Assembly (NCBI GenBank): GCA_049297615.1
Contig: JBAQUQ010000430.1
Span: 1-64,000 of the forward strand
Direction of reading: 5' to 3'
Source: JAEMQF01 sp049297615
GTDB lineage: Bacteria > Pseudomonadota > Gammaproteobacteria > Burkholderiales > Burkholderiaceae_C
DNA: 64,000 nucleotides
Every line of letters starts with the position of its first letter. The first letter of the stretch is position 1. The position numbers and the translations under genes are program-made. This document shows positions 1-9,779 of this stretch, piece after piece. Below the pieces are notes generated by a model, which saw only the letters and a list, made by a program, of their open reading frames with translations, made no database searches and was not told the DNA's origin.

Positions 1-691
1 ACCAGCGCGCGTGCGGCGGCGGCGGCGTGTGATCGTCGATCAGCGCCGCGCCGTAGCTCCGCTCGTCGCCGCCATGACCGCCGCCGAGCGCAAACACCTG
101 GGGCCAACGGCGCGCGCCGAAGTGGCCGATCAAGGCGGCGCCGATCACGATCGCCGGAAACGGTGTGGCGAACGCGAAGATCGCGACGAAGGCCGCCGCG
201 GCAATCGCCCACATCCATCGGTTTTTCAGCGCCCGGGTGCCGATGCGGTGCGCGGCGTGCAGCACCAGGGCCGTCACTGCGGGCTTGAGGCCGAAGAAGA
301 TGCCGGCGATCAAGGGCATGTCGCCGAAGCGCATATAGATCCACGACAGCGCGATCAGGATGAACAGCGACGGCAGCACGAACAGCGCGCCGGCGACGAT
401 GCCGCCCACCGAGCGATGCATCAGCCAGCCGATATAGGTGGCGAGCTGTTGCGCTTCGGGCCCGGGCAGGAGCATGCAGTAGTTCAGCGCGTGCAGGAAA
501 CGCTTCTCGCTGATCCAGCGGCGCCGCTCGACGAGCTCGGTGTGCATGATGGCAATCTGCCCGGCCGGCCCGCCGAAGCTGATGAAGCCGAGCTCGAGCC
601 AGAAGCGCAGCGCCTCGCTGAAGCTGACCGCAGCCGGCGCCGCTGGTGTTTCGGCGGGCGCGACGTCGCCGCGATCGCCTGCCCTGCTCAT
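1..691 (-). CDS. chrA: Chromate transporter ChrA (partial, C-terminus beyond window)
   Basis: Inner-membrane chromate efflux protein of the CHR family; it exports chromate from the cytoplasm. The first 230 codons are visible. Translation gives a soluble N-terminus of about 25 residues, then LGFISFGGPAGQIA, the conserved N-terminal CHR motif, and LPGPEAQQLATYIGW, the second family hallmark. Hydrophobic helices follow (around GGIVAGALFVLPSLFIL and the last 60 residues). The ATG lies inside the stop of chrB (ATGA overlap at 688-691), so the two genes are one coupled transcription unit. The frame stays open to the window edge, so the gene is cut by the edge, not broken. Assignment is firm for the family; substrate is inferred from the family and from the chrB neighbour. 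Confidence 0.9.
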   Translation of the reverse strand, partial: MSRAGDRGDVAPAETPAAPAAVSFSEALRFWLELGFISFGGPAGQIAIMHTELVERRRWISEKRFLHALNYCMLLPGPEAQQLATYIGWLMHRSVGGIVAGALFVLPSLFILIALSWIYMRFGDMPLIAGIFFGLKPAVTALVLHAAHRIGTRALKNRWMWAIAAAAFVAIFAFATPFPAIVIGAALIGHFGARRWPQVFALGGGHGGDERSYGAALIDDHTPPPPHARW

Positions 692-1644
692 GCCGACTCT
701 CCAGAAGCGTCTGCGGGGCAGGCGTACAGCGCATCGAACACGGCCGCGGCGGCACCGAGCAAGGCGTCGTCGTCGGCGTGCATTGCGCGCAATCCCGCCA
801 GCACACTTTCCAGCCCGGCCGCCTCGGCAACCGGAATGCCGCCGACATCGAGGTAATGCACGGCGCCGGCGATGCGCTGCAATCGGGCATCACCCTCGAT
901 ACCGAAACTCGCGGCCAGCACTTCGAAGGTGACGCGCCCGCCGACATGGGTGAAGCGTGCGCCGTCGTAGTCGAATCCGAGCGCGCCGCGTGGCGTGCGG
1001 ATCGGCTGCGCGGCCTCGGGCAGCCAGACGAATTCGGCTTGGCCATCGATGAAGCGCCGGATCAGCCAGGCGCAGGCGAGCCGGTCGACCCAGGGCCGTG
1101 CCCGCGTGGCCCAACGCCTGCCTTGGAATCTGGCGCGATCCAGTTGCGCCAGGCCAGCGCCGGCGCGCGGGCGCGGTTCACCCCTCGAGAAGCGCGCATC
1201 GAGCGCGCTGCGCAAAGCCTGCATTTCGGTCTGCGCTTGCTGCGCCGCCGCGCCGGGGTAATAGTCGATGCGTTGCAGGTTCTGCAGCGCATCGGCGACA
1301 CCGCGCAGACGGCGCCTCGCTTCGGCTTCGGCGAGGCGATCGAGTTCCTTGTGCACGGCCTTGGCCGTCAGTTGCCACTGCGCGTAAGACGCGCTGCGGT
1401 CGAACTGCAGCAGCACCTCGCGGCGCTGCACCTCGTCGCGCGCCGCCAGGGCGAGCACCGAAGCGCTGCCGCCATGCTCGCGCACTTCAGCGGCGATCGC
1501 GTCCAGCGTGGCGGCGTGATCGCTCGGCAACAGGTAGGCGCCGTCGCGCAGCGCGGCGCAGCCCAGGCTCTTCAGCGAGCGCCAGATGCGCAGGCGCACG
1601 GCGTTCGGATGCGTCGGCAGCGTGACGATCAGGATGGCCCACAT
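688..1644 (-). CDS. chrB: Chromate resistance protein ChrB (regulator/sensor)
   Basis: ChrB proteins accompany ChrA and in several proteobacteria act as the chromate-responsive regulator of the chr operon. The protein is about 318 aa. Its N-terminal half (WAILIVTLPTHPNAVRLRIWRSLKSLG) resembles a winged-helix-like ChrB N-terminal region. The C-terminal half (RPWVDRLACAWLIRRFID, then ARFTHVGGRVTFEVLAASFG) is the chromate-resistance domain. ATG 1644 was chosen because it fits the family N-terminus. An in-frame GTG at 1659 would add five residues but lies inside an operator-like palindrome. Neither start has a clear Shine-Dalgarno sequence. Transcription would start from the short gap after glpK. 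The stop overlaps the chrA start. Confidence 0.88.
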   Translation of the reverse strand: MWAILIVTLPTHPNAVRLRIWRSLKSLGCAALRDGAYLLPSDHAATLDAIAAEVREHGGSASVLALAARDEVQRREVLLQFDRSASYAQWQLTAKAVHKELDRLAEAEARRRLRGVADALQNLQRIDYYPGAAAQQAQTEMQALRSALDARFSRGEPRPRAGAGLAQLDRARFQGRRWATRARPWVDRLACAWLIRRFIDGQAEFVWLPEAAQPIRTPRGALGFDYDGARFTHVGGRVTFEVLAASFGIEGDARLQRIAGAVHYLDVGGIPVAEAAGLESVLAGLRAMHADDDALLGAAAAVFDALYACPADASGESA

Positions 1645-1645
1645 G

Positions 1646-1684
1646 TGTGTAGCATACACTACACATCATGTAGTAGCAACTACA
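1646..1684. promoter_or_regulatory. Two operator-like palindromes upstream of chrBA
   Basis: Two copies of TGTAG-N6-CTACA lie just upstream of the chrB start: 1648-1663 (extended to TGTGTAG/CTACACA over 1646-1665) and 1669-1684 (extended to TGTAGT/ACTACA). Their centres are 21 bp apart, about two helical turns, so two dimers could bind the same DNA face. The position between glpK and chrB suits a repressor site. The binding protein is unknown; ChrB itself is the first candidate. Confidence 0.6.
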
Positions 1685-1716
1685 AACTAAAAGGGCGCGG
1701 TCAGCACGCCGGACTG

Positions 1717-3234
<1,518 letters not shown>

Positions 3235-3374
3235 GGCATGGACTCCTGCTGCGCTCGATTCGCGTTGGGCCGAGTTTGGCTCAGTTCGCCCCGGCGCTGG
3301 CGCGCGACGTCGAATTCATGCACATCGGGGTCGCGCATGCTGCCGGGTTAACGATGGCACAGGGCGAAAATCAA

Positions 3375-3388
3375 GCGAATACATTCGC
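3375..3388. promoter_or_regulatory. Palindrome in the glpK/glpD divergent promoter region
   Basis: The 229-bp region 3235-3463 separates the divergent glpK and glpD genes. It contains the perfect palindrome GCGAATACATTCGC (3375-3388). A further GCGAA direct half-copy lies about 11 bp upstream, at 3364. CGAA/TTCG half-sites are typical of DeoR-family GlpR operators, so a shared glycerol-3-phosphate-responsive repressor site is plausible. No glpR gene is in the window. Confidence 0.4.
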
Positions 3389-3463
3389 AGCCACTGCACT
3401 CGCACAGAGCTTGAATCCAGCACCGCGCTTCTCGGCCGGGGCGGGCGATCTCGGAGACTGTCG

Positions 3464-5137
3464 TTGGATTTCACCTCAGCCACCCCCACACCCGGCGCCA
3501 TTGACGGCGCTGCGCATGCCTGCGACGTTCTGGTCGTGGGCGGGGGCATCAATGGCGCGGGCATCGCGCGCGACCTCGCCGGCCGGGGCCTGGCCGTCAT
3601 CCTGGTCGAGAAGGACGACCTGGCGTCGCACACCTCGTCGGCGTCAACCAAGCTGATCCATGGCGGCTTGCGTTACCTCGAGCAATTCGAGTTCGCTCTG
3701 GTGCGCAAATCGCTCGCCGAGCGCGAAGTCTTGCTCAAGTGCGCGCCGCACATCATGCGGCCCTTGCGTTTCGTGATGCCGCACAACCCCGGCATGCGAG
3801 CCGCGTGGATGATTCGTGCCGGGTTGTTCCTGTATGACCACCTGGCGCACCGCGACGTGCTGCCGGGTTCGAGCGGAATCGATTTGCGCACGCATCCGGC
3901 CGGAAGGGCGCTCAAGCCCGAGTTCACGCGCGGCTTCGTCTATTCCGACGGCTGGGTCGACGACGCGCGCCTGGTCGTGCTCAATGCGCTGGACGCCGCG
4001 GCGCGCGGCGCGACCGTGCTGACGCGCTGGGCCTGCACCGACGCCCGGCGCGATGCCGGGCGCTGGCGCATCGAGTTGCGCAGCAGCGCCGACCAGGTCA
4101 TGCAGGTCAACGCCCGCGCTCTCGTCAACGCCACTGGCCCGTGGGCTGCACAGTTCCTGACTGAACAAGTGCATCTGCCCAGGCTCAAGTCGCTGCGCCT
4201 GGTGAAGGGCAGCCATATCGTCGTGCCGCGAATATTCGAGCACGAGCACGCCTACATCTTCCAGAACCCCGACAAGCGCATCATCTTCGCGATCCCCTAC
4301 GAGGGACGATTCACCCTGATCGGCACGACCGACGTCGAACACTTCGGCGACATCGGCCATGCGCGCATCGACGCTGCCGAAACCAAGTACCTGTGCGAAC
4401 AGGCGAGCCGCTACTTCGAGCGCGCCGTAGCGCCGAGCGACGTGGTGTGGAGCTACTCGGGCGTTCGGCCCTTGCTCGATGACGAACCGGGCGAGCCTTC
4501 GGCCGCGCCCTCGTCGGTCTCACGCGACTATCTGCTCGAACTCGACTGGCCGCCGGCGCCGGCCGACGCCGGCCCAGGCGCAGCCCATGACCACCGCCCA
4601 GGCGGGAGCGCGCGCCCGGCCCCGCTGCTGACGGTATGGGGCGGCAAGATCACGACGTTTCGCAAGCTCGCCGAAGAAGCCGCTGATCTCCTGCAGGCGC
4701 CACTGGCCGCGCCGCGCGGCGCCTGGACGATGAGCGCCCTGCTGCCCGGCGGCGAACTTTCGGCGTGGATCGGGAAACCGCTGCGCCCCGACACCGATTT
4801 CACGCGCTTCGTGCAGGCCCTGGCCTTGCGTCATTCGGACCTGCCCAGCGCGCTGTGCCTGCGCCTGGCGCGCGCCTACGGTTCGCGCGTTGAGGCCCTG
4901 CTTGGCCAGGGCGAGCTCGGCGCTGAAGTGGCACCCGGCCTGTTTGAGGCCGAACTCGATTTCCTGCGCCGAACCGAATGGGCACGCTGCCCCGAGGACG
5001 TGCTGTGGCGGCGCAGCAAACTCGGCCTGCACCTCGACGCGGCGCAGCACGGCGCCGTCGCCCGCTGGTGCGCTCAGCACTGGCGGGAATCTGCGACCAG
5101 CGCGTTTCGACGCGAGGAAGACGCGCGGCCAGCCTGA
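3464..5137 (+). CDS. glpD: Aerobic glycerol-3-phosphate dehydrogenase
   Basis: FAD enzyme at the inner membrane that oxidises sn-glycerol 3-phosphate to dihydroxyacetone phosphate and passes electrons to quinone. The FAD-binding motif DVLVVGGGINGAGIARDLAG lies at residues 21-40. LIHGGLRYLEQFEFALVRKS and FAIPYEGRFTLIGTTDVEHFGD are family hallmarks, and the C-terminal GlpD cap domain is complete. The start is a TTG at 3464 because GGAG (3452-3455) lies 8 nt upstream and the sequence before it does not resemble the family. This gives 557 aa, slightly longer than the about 500 aa of the E. coli enzyme; part of the excess is a proline- and alanine-rich insert near residues 350-390. It is divergent from glpK and convergent with the TPM gene, 8 bp away. 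Confidence 0.93.
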   Translation: MDFTSATPTPGAIDGAAHACDVLVVGGGINGAGIARDLAGRGLAVILVEKDDLASHTSSASTKLIHGGLRYLEQFEFALVRKSLAEREVLLKCAPHIMRPLRFVMPHNPGMRAAWMIRAGLFLYDHLAHRDVLPGSSGIDLRTHPAGRALKPEFTRGFVYSDGWVDDARLVVLNALDAAARGATVLTRWACTDARRDAGRWRIELRSSADQVMQVNARALVNATGPWAAQFLTEQVHLPRLKSLRLVKGSHIVVPRIFEHEHAYIFQNPDKRIIFAIPYEGRFTLIGTTDVEHFGDIGHARIDAAETKYLCEQASRYFERAVAPSDVVWSYSGVRPLLDDEPGEPSAAPSSVSRDYLLELDWPPAPADAGPGAAHDHRPGGSARPAPLLTVWGGKITTFRKLAEEAADLLQAPLAAPRGAWTMSALLPGGELSAWIGKPLRPDTDFTRFVQALALRHSDLPSALCLRLARAYGSRVEALLGQGELGAEVAPGLFEAELDFLRRTEWARCPEDVLWRRSKLGLHLDAAQHGAVARWCAQHWRESATSAFRREEDARPA

Positions 5138-5145
5138 AACCCGGG

Positions 5146-5655
5146 TCACTGCATCAAGTGCGGCGCATCGGGCAACTCGTTCAGGTTCGCCTGCCCTTCG
5201 CCGAGCGCGAAGTGCTGCACCAATAAGGCGTCGACGGCGGTGATCGCTTCGTTCAGTCCGGCTTCGAACTGACCTGCGCGGAACGACCGGCGCATCGCTT
5301 CCATGATGCGTTGCCACTGTGGTGCATCGACATGCCGGTTCAGGCCGCGGTCGGCGACGATTTCGATGGCGTGTTCGGCCAGCAGCAGATAGATCAGCAC
5401 GCCGTTGTTGAATTCAGTGTCCCATACGCGCAATTTGCCGAACATCGCGACGGCGCGTTCGCGCGCATTCGCATTGCGCCACAGATAACTCGAGGGCAAT
5501 CCCGCCTCGATGCACAGGCGGATTTCGCCGCTGTGCCGCTTTTCGCTGGCGTGCACGCGCGCCTGGAGTCGCGCGAGGCCTTGCGCGCCGAGTGCGCGCC
5601 GCACGTCGCGCTCGTCGACCCAGCGGTGTTTGAGAATTCGCAGCAGCTTGTTCAT
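5146..5655 (-). CDS. TPM-domain protein
   Basis: A protein of 169 aa of the TPM family (the TLP18.3/Psb32/MOLO-1 domain also seen in YgcG-like proteins). Visible family features are the GEIRLCIEA segment, the F..L.VWDTEFNNGVLIYLLLAEHAIEIVADRGLN core and the closing helix QFEAGLNEAITAVDALL. No signal peptide is apparent, so the domain is probably cytoplasmic or membrane-associated. ATG 5655 is used, with AAGGA just upstream. An in-frame GTG at 5676 overlaps the stop of the upstream gene (GTGA) and would add seven residues; translational coupling would favour it. The gene ends an apparent lemA-ygcG-TPM operon. Its molecular activity is not known. Confidence 0.82.
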   Translation of the reverse strand: MNKLLRILKHRWVDERDVRRALGAQGLARLQARVHASEKRHSGEIRLCIEAGLPSSYLWRNANARERAVAMFGKLRVWDTEFNNGVLIYLLLAEHAIEIVADRGLNRHVDAPQWQRIMEAMRRSFRAGQFEAGLNEAITAVDALLVQHFALGEGQANLNELPDAPHLMQ

Positions 5656-5672
5656 CGATCCTTCGACTTCAT

Positions 5673-6641
5673 TCACCAGTCCCCCGAAGCGCCACCGCCG
5701 CCGAAGTCGCCCCCGCCACCCGAGGAAAAACCTCCGCCGCCCGATGAAAAACCGCCGCCCCCGCCGCCGCTGAACCCGCCGCCCCAAGCGCCGTGGTGCC
5801 CACCGCTGCGCAGCGAGCGCGACGCACCGGCGAACAGGCCAAACAGCAGGCCGACGAGCCCACCCAGGACGGCAACGAATGTGATGTGGCTGACCCACCA
5901 GGCGAGCGTGCCGGTGGCGACACCGCTGACCAGGGACCCCAAGCCGCGGCCGAACCAGCGCCGCGTGATGCCTGCGACGATGGGCAGTGCGACGAAGGCG
6001 AAGATCAGCAGCTCGCTCAATTGCCAGTCACCGAACAAGCCTGCGAACGGACCGCCCGGCGCGCCTTGACGCGTCTGCACAGCCGGCAGGGACTCGCCCT
6101 CGATGCGCGCGATCAAGGCGTCGATGGCCAAATGCAGTCCACCGGCGTAGTCGCCGGCACGAAACGCCGGGCGCAGCGCCGTGTCGATGATTTGACGTGC
6201 CGCCAGGTCGGGCACCGCGCCTTCCAACGCCTTGGCGGTCTGGATGTTGACGCGCCGGTCGTCCTTCGCGACGACGATCAACAGCCCGTCTCCGACTTCG
6301 GGCCGGCCGATCTTCCAGGTTTCGGCGATGCGCTGCGCGTAAGCCGCGATGTCCTCGGGCGCCGTGCTGGACACGATCAGCACCACCAACTGGGAGCCGC
6401 GGCGCGATTCGAACGCCGCGAGTTTCGCTTCGAGCGCCTGTTGCTGTGCGGGGCTGAGCGTTGCGGTCTGGTCGATCACGCGGCCACTGAGCGGCGGCAC
6501 GGGCAAAACGCCTTGCCCCGCCGCGGCGCCGGAGGCACCCAGGCATATTGAGGCGACGATTGCGGCCAGCCAGCGGCGCGCCGCGACAGCCCGCAGTCCT
6601 GTCTGCGCGACCCAGGCGCCGAAACGGCCTTGCGGTGACAA
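5673..6641 (-). CDS. YgcG-like TPM-domain protein with glycine-rich tail
   Basis: A protein of 322 aa. It has an N-terminal signal-type segment (AAIVASICLGASGAAAGQG). A TPM domain starts at LSGRVIDQTATLSPAQQQALE and includes VGDGLLIVVAKDDRRVNIQTAKALEG (split here: the VGDGLLIVVAKDDR core and the adjacent NIQT). Two to three transmembrane segments follow (LLIFAFVALPIVAGI; ITFVAVLGGLVGLLFGLFAG). The last 45 residues are almost only G and S with aromatic residues, a low-complexity tail common in this family. The start is a TTG at 6641 with an AAGG-type ribosome site just before it; no ATG is available upstream of the signal segment. The gene lies 10 bp after lemA, and this pairing is widespread in bacteria. 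Function is unproven; a cell-envelope role is likely. Confidence 0.85.
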   Translation of the reverse strand: MSPQGRFGAWVAQTGLRAVAARRWLAAIVASICLGASGAAAGQGVLPVPPLSGRVIDQTATLSPAQQQALEAKLAAFESRRGSQLVVLIVSSTAPEDIAAYAQRIAETWKIGRPEVGDGLLIVVAKDDRRVNIQTAKALEGAVPDLAARQIIDTALRPAFRAGDYAGGLHLAIDALIARIEGESLPAVQTRQGAPGGPFAGLFGDWQLSELLIFAFVALPIVAGITRRWFGRGLGSLVSGVATGTLAWWVSHITFVAVLGGLVGLLFGLFAGASRSLRSGGHHGAWGGGFSGGGGGGFSSGGGGFSSGGGGDFGGGGASGDW

Positions 6642-6651
6642 GTGTTGCGCC

Positions 6652-7260
6652 TTACTTCGACGCCGCTTTGTCGAAACTCACCGCTGGCGGCACCGAGATT
6701 TGCGCTTCGTTTTGCACCGTGAAGCTGGGCTTTCCGGCGTAGCTGAAGAGCATGGCCGTCAGGTTGCTCGGGAAGGTGCGCGTCAGCACGTTGTAGTCGG
6801 CAACGGCCTTGATATAACGATTGCGGGCGACGGTGATGCGGTTCTCCGTGCCTTCGAGCTGCACGCGCAGGTCCTGGAAGGCCTGGTTCGCTTTCAGGTT
6901 CGGGTATTGCTCGACCGTGACCAATAAGCGTGACAGCGCACCGCTCAACTCGCCTTGCGCCTTCTGGAATTTGTCGAACGCCGCGGGGTTGTCGATCAAC
7001 TCGGGCGTGGCCTTGATGCTCGTGGCTGAAGCGCGCGCCTCGATCACCTTGGTCAAGGTCTCCTGTTCGAAACTCGTTTCGCCCTTGACCGTGGCGACGA
7101 TGTTGGGAATCAAGTCGGCGCGCCGCTGATACTGGTTCAGCACCTCGGACCAAGCGGCCTTGACCTGCTCATCGAGGCGCTGGAAATCGTTGTAGCCGCA
7201 GCCGTGCAATCCGAGCGAGCTTGCCAGCGCGACGGCGACCAACCAGGTTCTTGCAAACAT
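6652..7260 (-). CDS. lemA: LemA family lipoprotein
   Basis: LemA family protein of 202 aa. The N-terminus is a lipoprotein signal, hydrophobic residues 6-18 then LHGC with Cys21 as the lipidation site. The helical LemA core follows, with RLDEQVKAAWSEVLNQYQRR, NPAAFDKFQKAQGELSGALSRLLV(T), YPNLKANQAFQDLRVQLEGT and NRYIKAVADYN (each a separate stretch). ATG 7260 is chosen because GAGGAG lies 5 nt upstream; a GTG at 7266 is also in frame but lies inside that ribosome site. It is first of three colinear genes with two TPM-domain proteins. LemA proteins are linked to envelope biology, but no biochemical role is established. Confidence 0.92.
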   Translation of the reverse strand: MFARTWLVAVALASSLGLHGCGYNDFQRLDEQVKAAWSEVLNQYQRRADLIPNIVATVKGETSFEQETLTKVIEARASATSIKATPELIDNPAAFDKFQKAQGELSGALSRLLVTVEQYPNLKANQAFQDLRVQLEGTENRITVARNRYIKAVADYNVLTRTFPSNLTAMLFSYAGKPSFTVQNEAQISVPPAVSFDKAASK

Positions 7261-7346
7261 GAACACTCCTCAGGGATCGACGCGGGCATGCTACCGCGCT
7301 GGCAAGATGGCGCTCGGACTTTGCAATTCAAGGCCCGCTGCCTGCG

Positions 7347-8210
7347 TCAGGCAGTGGCGCGACCAGCATTCAGTGCCTGTCTGGCCTCGAGCGCCGCGCG
7401 CCGTGCGGCAGCTGCAAAATCGGCGCCGCTGCTCGCATAGATGATGGCGCGCGCTGAGTTGACGACGATGGGTGCAACGGTCTGGCCGTTTTCCCCGCGC
7501 CACGCAGCGCGCACCGTCGCGCCGGCGTCACCGCCCTGCGCACCGACGCCGGGAATCAACAAGGGCAGGTTCGCCGCCAAGTCGCGCACGCGCTTCAGTT
7601 CCGCCGGGAAGTTTGCACCCACCACCAAGCCCAGCTGGCGATTGCGATTCCAGGTTCCGCTGGCCAGGCGCGCGATGTGTTCGAAGAGCATGTCACCGCC
7701 GGCGAGCCGCTGCGCCTGCAGGTCCGCGCCCCCAGGGTTGGAGGTGCGACACAGCAGGAACAAACCCTTGCCGGGATATTGCAGATAGGGCTCGATCGAA
7801 TCGAAGCCCATGAAGGGCGACAGCGTCACCGCGTCGGCGCCGTAACGCTCGAAGGCTTCGCGCGCGTACTGCTGCGCGGTGCTGCCGATGTCGCCGCGTT
7901 TCGCATCCAGGATCACCGGCACCTCGGGTGCCATGGCGTGAATGTGCGCGATCAGTCGCTCGAGCTGGTCTTCGGCGCGCTGCGCAGCGAAGTAGGCGAT
8001 CTGCGGCTTGAAGGCGATCGCCAAGTCGTGCGTCGCGTCGACGATTTGTCGGCAGAACTCGAAGATGCACGTCGGATCGCCGCGCATGCCGGCCGGAAAG
8101 CGCGCCGGGTCGGGGTCCAGCCCGACGCACAGCAAGGAACGATTGAGTTTCTCGGCGTGCGCGAGTTGTTCGGCGAAATGGCAGTTCGTCCGGTCCGTCG
8201 CATTGCTCAT
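7347..8210 (-). CDS. pyrF: Orotidine 5'-phosphate decarboxylase
   Basis: Last step of de novo UMP synthesis: decarboxylates OMP. The protein is 287 aa and belongs to the longer type-2 PyrF subfamily. The substrate-binding start CVGLDPDPARFP is at about residues 28-39 and IAFKPQIAYF at 65-74. The active-site signature VILDAKRGDIGSTAQQYA has its catalytic Lys at position 104, and ATLSPF-type and GANFP/IPGVGAQGGD phosphate-site loops follow. ATG 8210 overlaps the purB stop (ATGA, 8207-8210), so the two nucleotide-synthesis genes are translationally coupled. The same window also carries a uracil-degradation gene set close by. Confidence 0.95.
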   Translation of the reverse strand: MSNATDRTNCHFAEQLAHAEKLNRSLLCVGLDPDPARFPAGMRGDPTCIFEFCRQIVDATHDLAIAFKPQIAYFAAQRAEDQLERLIAHIHAMAPEVPVILDAKRGDIGSTAQQYAREAFERYGADAVTLSPFMGFDSIEPYLQYPGKGLFLLCRTSNPGGADLQAQRLAGGDMLFEHIARLASGTWNRNRQLGLVVGANFPAELKRVRDLAANLPLLIPGVGAQGGDAGATVRAAWRGENGQTVAPIVVNSARAIIYASSGADFAAAARRAALEARQALNAGRATA

Positions 8211-9619
8211 ATGCGGCGCGCCAGCGTCGAGGCCAGGCCGGTGTAATTCGCCGGAGTCAGGGCGAGCAGCCGGTCGCGCTCGATCTGGGGAATTTCCAGC
8301 GTCGCGATGAAGGCGTGCAGCGCTTCGCGCGTGATGGCCTTGCCGCGTGTCATTTCCTTGAGCCGCTCGTAAGCCTGGGGCACCTGGTAGCGGCGCATCA
8401 CGGTCTGTATCGGCTCGGCCAACACTTCCCACGCTGTGTCGAGATCGTCGCTCAGGGCCTGATGATTCACTTCGAGCTTGTCCAGGCCGCGCGCCAGCGA
8501 GTCATAGCCGAGCAGGGCGTGGCCGAGCGCCACACCCATATTGCGCAGCACCGTGCTGTCGCTCAGGTCGCGCTGCCAGCGGCTGATCGGCAGCTTTTGG
8601 CTCATGTGTGTCAACAGCGCGTTCGCCAGCCCGAAGTTGCCTTCGGCGTTTTCGAAGTCGATCGGGTTCACCTTGTGCGGCATCGTCGACGATCCGGTTT
8701 CGCCCGGCGCCAGTCGCTGCCTGAAGTAGCCCAGGCTGACATAGCCCCACACATCGCGCGCCCAGTCGATGAGGATGGTGTTGCAGCGCGCCAGGGCGTC
8801 GAACAGTTCGGCCAGGGCGTCGTGCGGTTCGATCTGGGTGGTGTAGGGATTGAACGCCAGGCCGAGCCGCTGCTCGACGATGCGGCGCGAAAACGCTTCC
8901 CAGTCAAAGCCGGGACAGGCAGCGAGGTGGGCGTTGTAGTTGCCCACGGCACCGTTCATCTTCGCCAGCAATTTGACCTCGGCGATGCGCGTGCGCGCCT
9001 GGCCCAAGCGCGCCGCAACGTTCGCGATTTCCTTGCCCAGGGTCGTGGGCGAAGCACTCTGGCCGTGGGTGCGGCTGAGCATGGCCACGCCCGCCTGGGC
9101 GCGGGCCATCGTGCAGAGTTGGGCGACGAGGCGCTCGAGCGCGGGCAACAACACCTGCTCGCGCGCCGCCTTCAACATCAGGGCGTGGCTGGTGTTGTTG
9201 ATGTCTTCGCTGGTGCAGGCGAAGTGCACGAACTCCTGAACTGCGAGCAACTCCGGCGCCCCGGCAAACTGATTCTTCAGCCAGTATTCGACGGCCTTCA
9301 CGTCGTGGTTGGTGCTGCGTTCGATGTCCTTGATCACCTGCGCGTCGGCCTGCGAAAACCCCTGCACCAGGCCGCGCAAGGTCTCCCGCGCAGTGCTCGA
9401 CAAGGGCTTGAATTCTGCAAAGCCCGCCTCCGACAAGGCGACGAACCATTCGACCTCGACCTGCACACGGCAGCGCATCAGGCCGTATTCGGACAACCAG
9501 GGCCGCAAGGCGGCGACTTTGGCGGCGTAGCGGCCGTCCAAGGGCGAGAGGGCCGACAGCGGCGACAGCGTCAACAGCGGCAACAGCGCCGAAGGCTCTG
9601 GCAAGGGGGAGGAGTTCAT
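8207..9619 (-). CDS. purB: Adenylosuccinate lyase
   Basis: Cleaves SAICAR and adenylosuccinate in purine synthesis. The protein is 470 aa, near the 456 aa of E. coli PurB. The N-terminus LSPLDGRYAAKVAALRPWLSE is typical of the E. coli-type branch. It contains STNHDVKAVEYWL, TSEDINNTSHALML and SRTHGQSASPTTLGKE. The fumarase/aspartase signature GSSTMPHKVNPIDFENAEGN (the flexible loop) carries the catalytic serine pair at about 310-311. ATG 9619 is used; its ribosome site is weak. The sequence upstream in the same frame does not look like protein. It is divergent from URC1 and coupled to pyrF. Confidence 0.95.
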   Translation of the reverse strand: MNSSPLPEPSALLPLLTLSPLSALSPLDGRYAAKVAALRPWLSEYGLMRCRVQVEVEWFVALSEAGFAEFKPLSSTARETLRGLVQGFSQADAQVIKDIERSTNHDVKAVEYWLKNQFAGAPELLAVQEFVHFACTSEDINNTSHALMLKAAREQVLLPALERLVAQLCTMARAQAGVAMLSRTHGQSASPTTLGKEIANVAARLGQARTRIAEVKLLAKMNGAVGNYNAHLAACPGFDWEAFSRRIVEQRLGLAFNPYTTQIEPHDALAELFDALARCNTILIDWARDVWGYVSLGYFRQRLAPGETGSSTMPHKVNPIDFENAEGNFGLANALLTHMSQKLPISRWQRDLSDSTVLRNMGVALGHALLGYDSLARGLDKLEVNHQALSDDLDTAWEVLAEPIQTVMRRYQVPQAYERLKEMTRGKAITREALHAFIATLEIPQIERDRLLALTPANYTGLASTLARRI

Positions 9620-9779
9620 CGGGGCAGGGTCAGGCCGGCGTTGCTCAGCGCAGACTTTGAGAAGTGCTGACGATTTTATGCGGCGCGTCGAACCGGCACT
9701 TCTGGCCCTGCCCTCGCGCGCGCCGCGATTGCGCGTATCCTTCGCGGCCTGCCACGAACTCCTGTGCGCAGGAGGCACG

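Noticed and set aside
8315..9670. 451-codon plus-strand frame
   Set aside because: Antisense to purB, which has all signature motifs.
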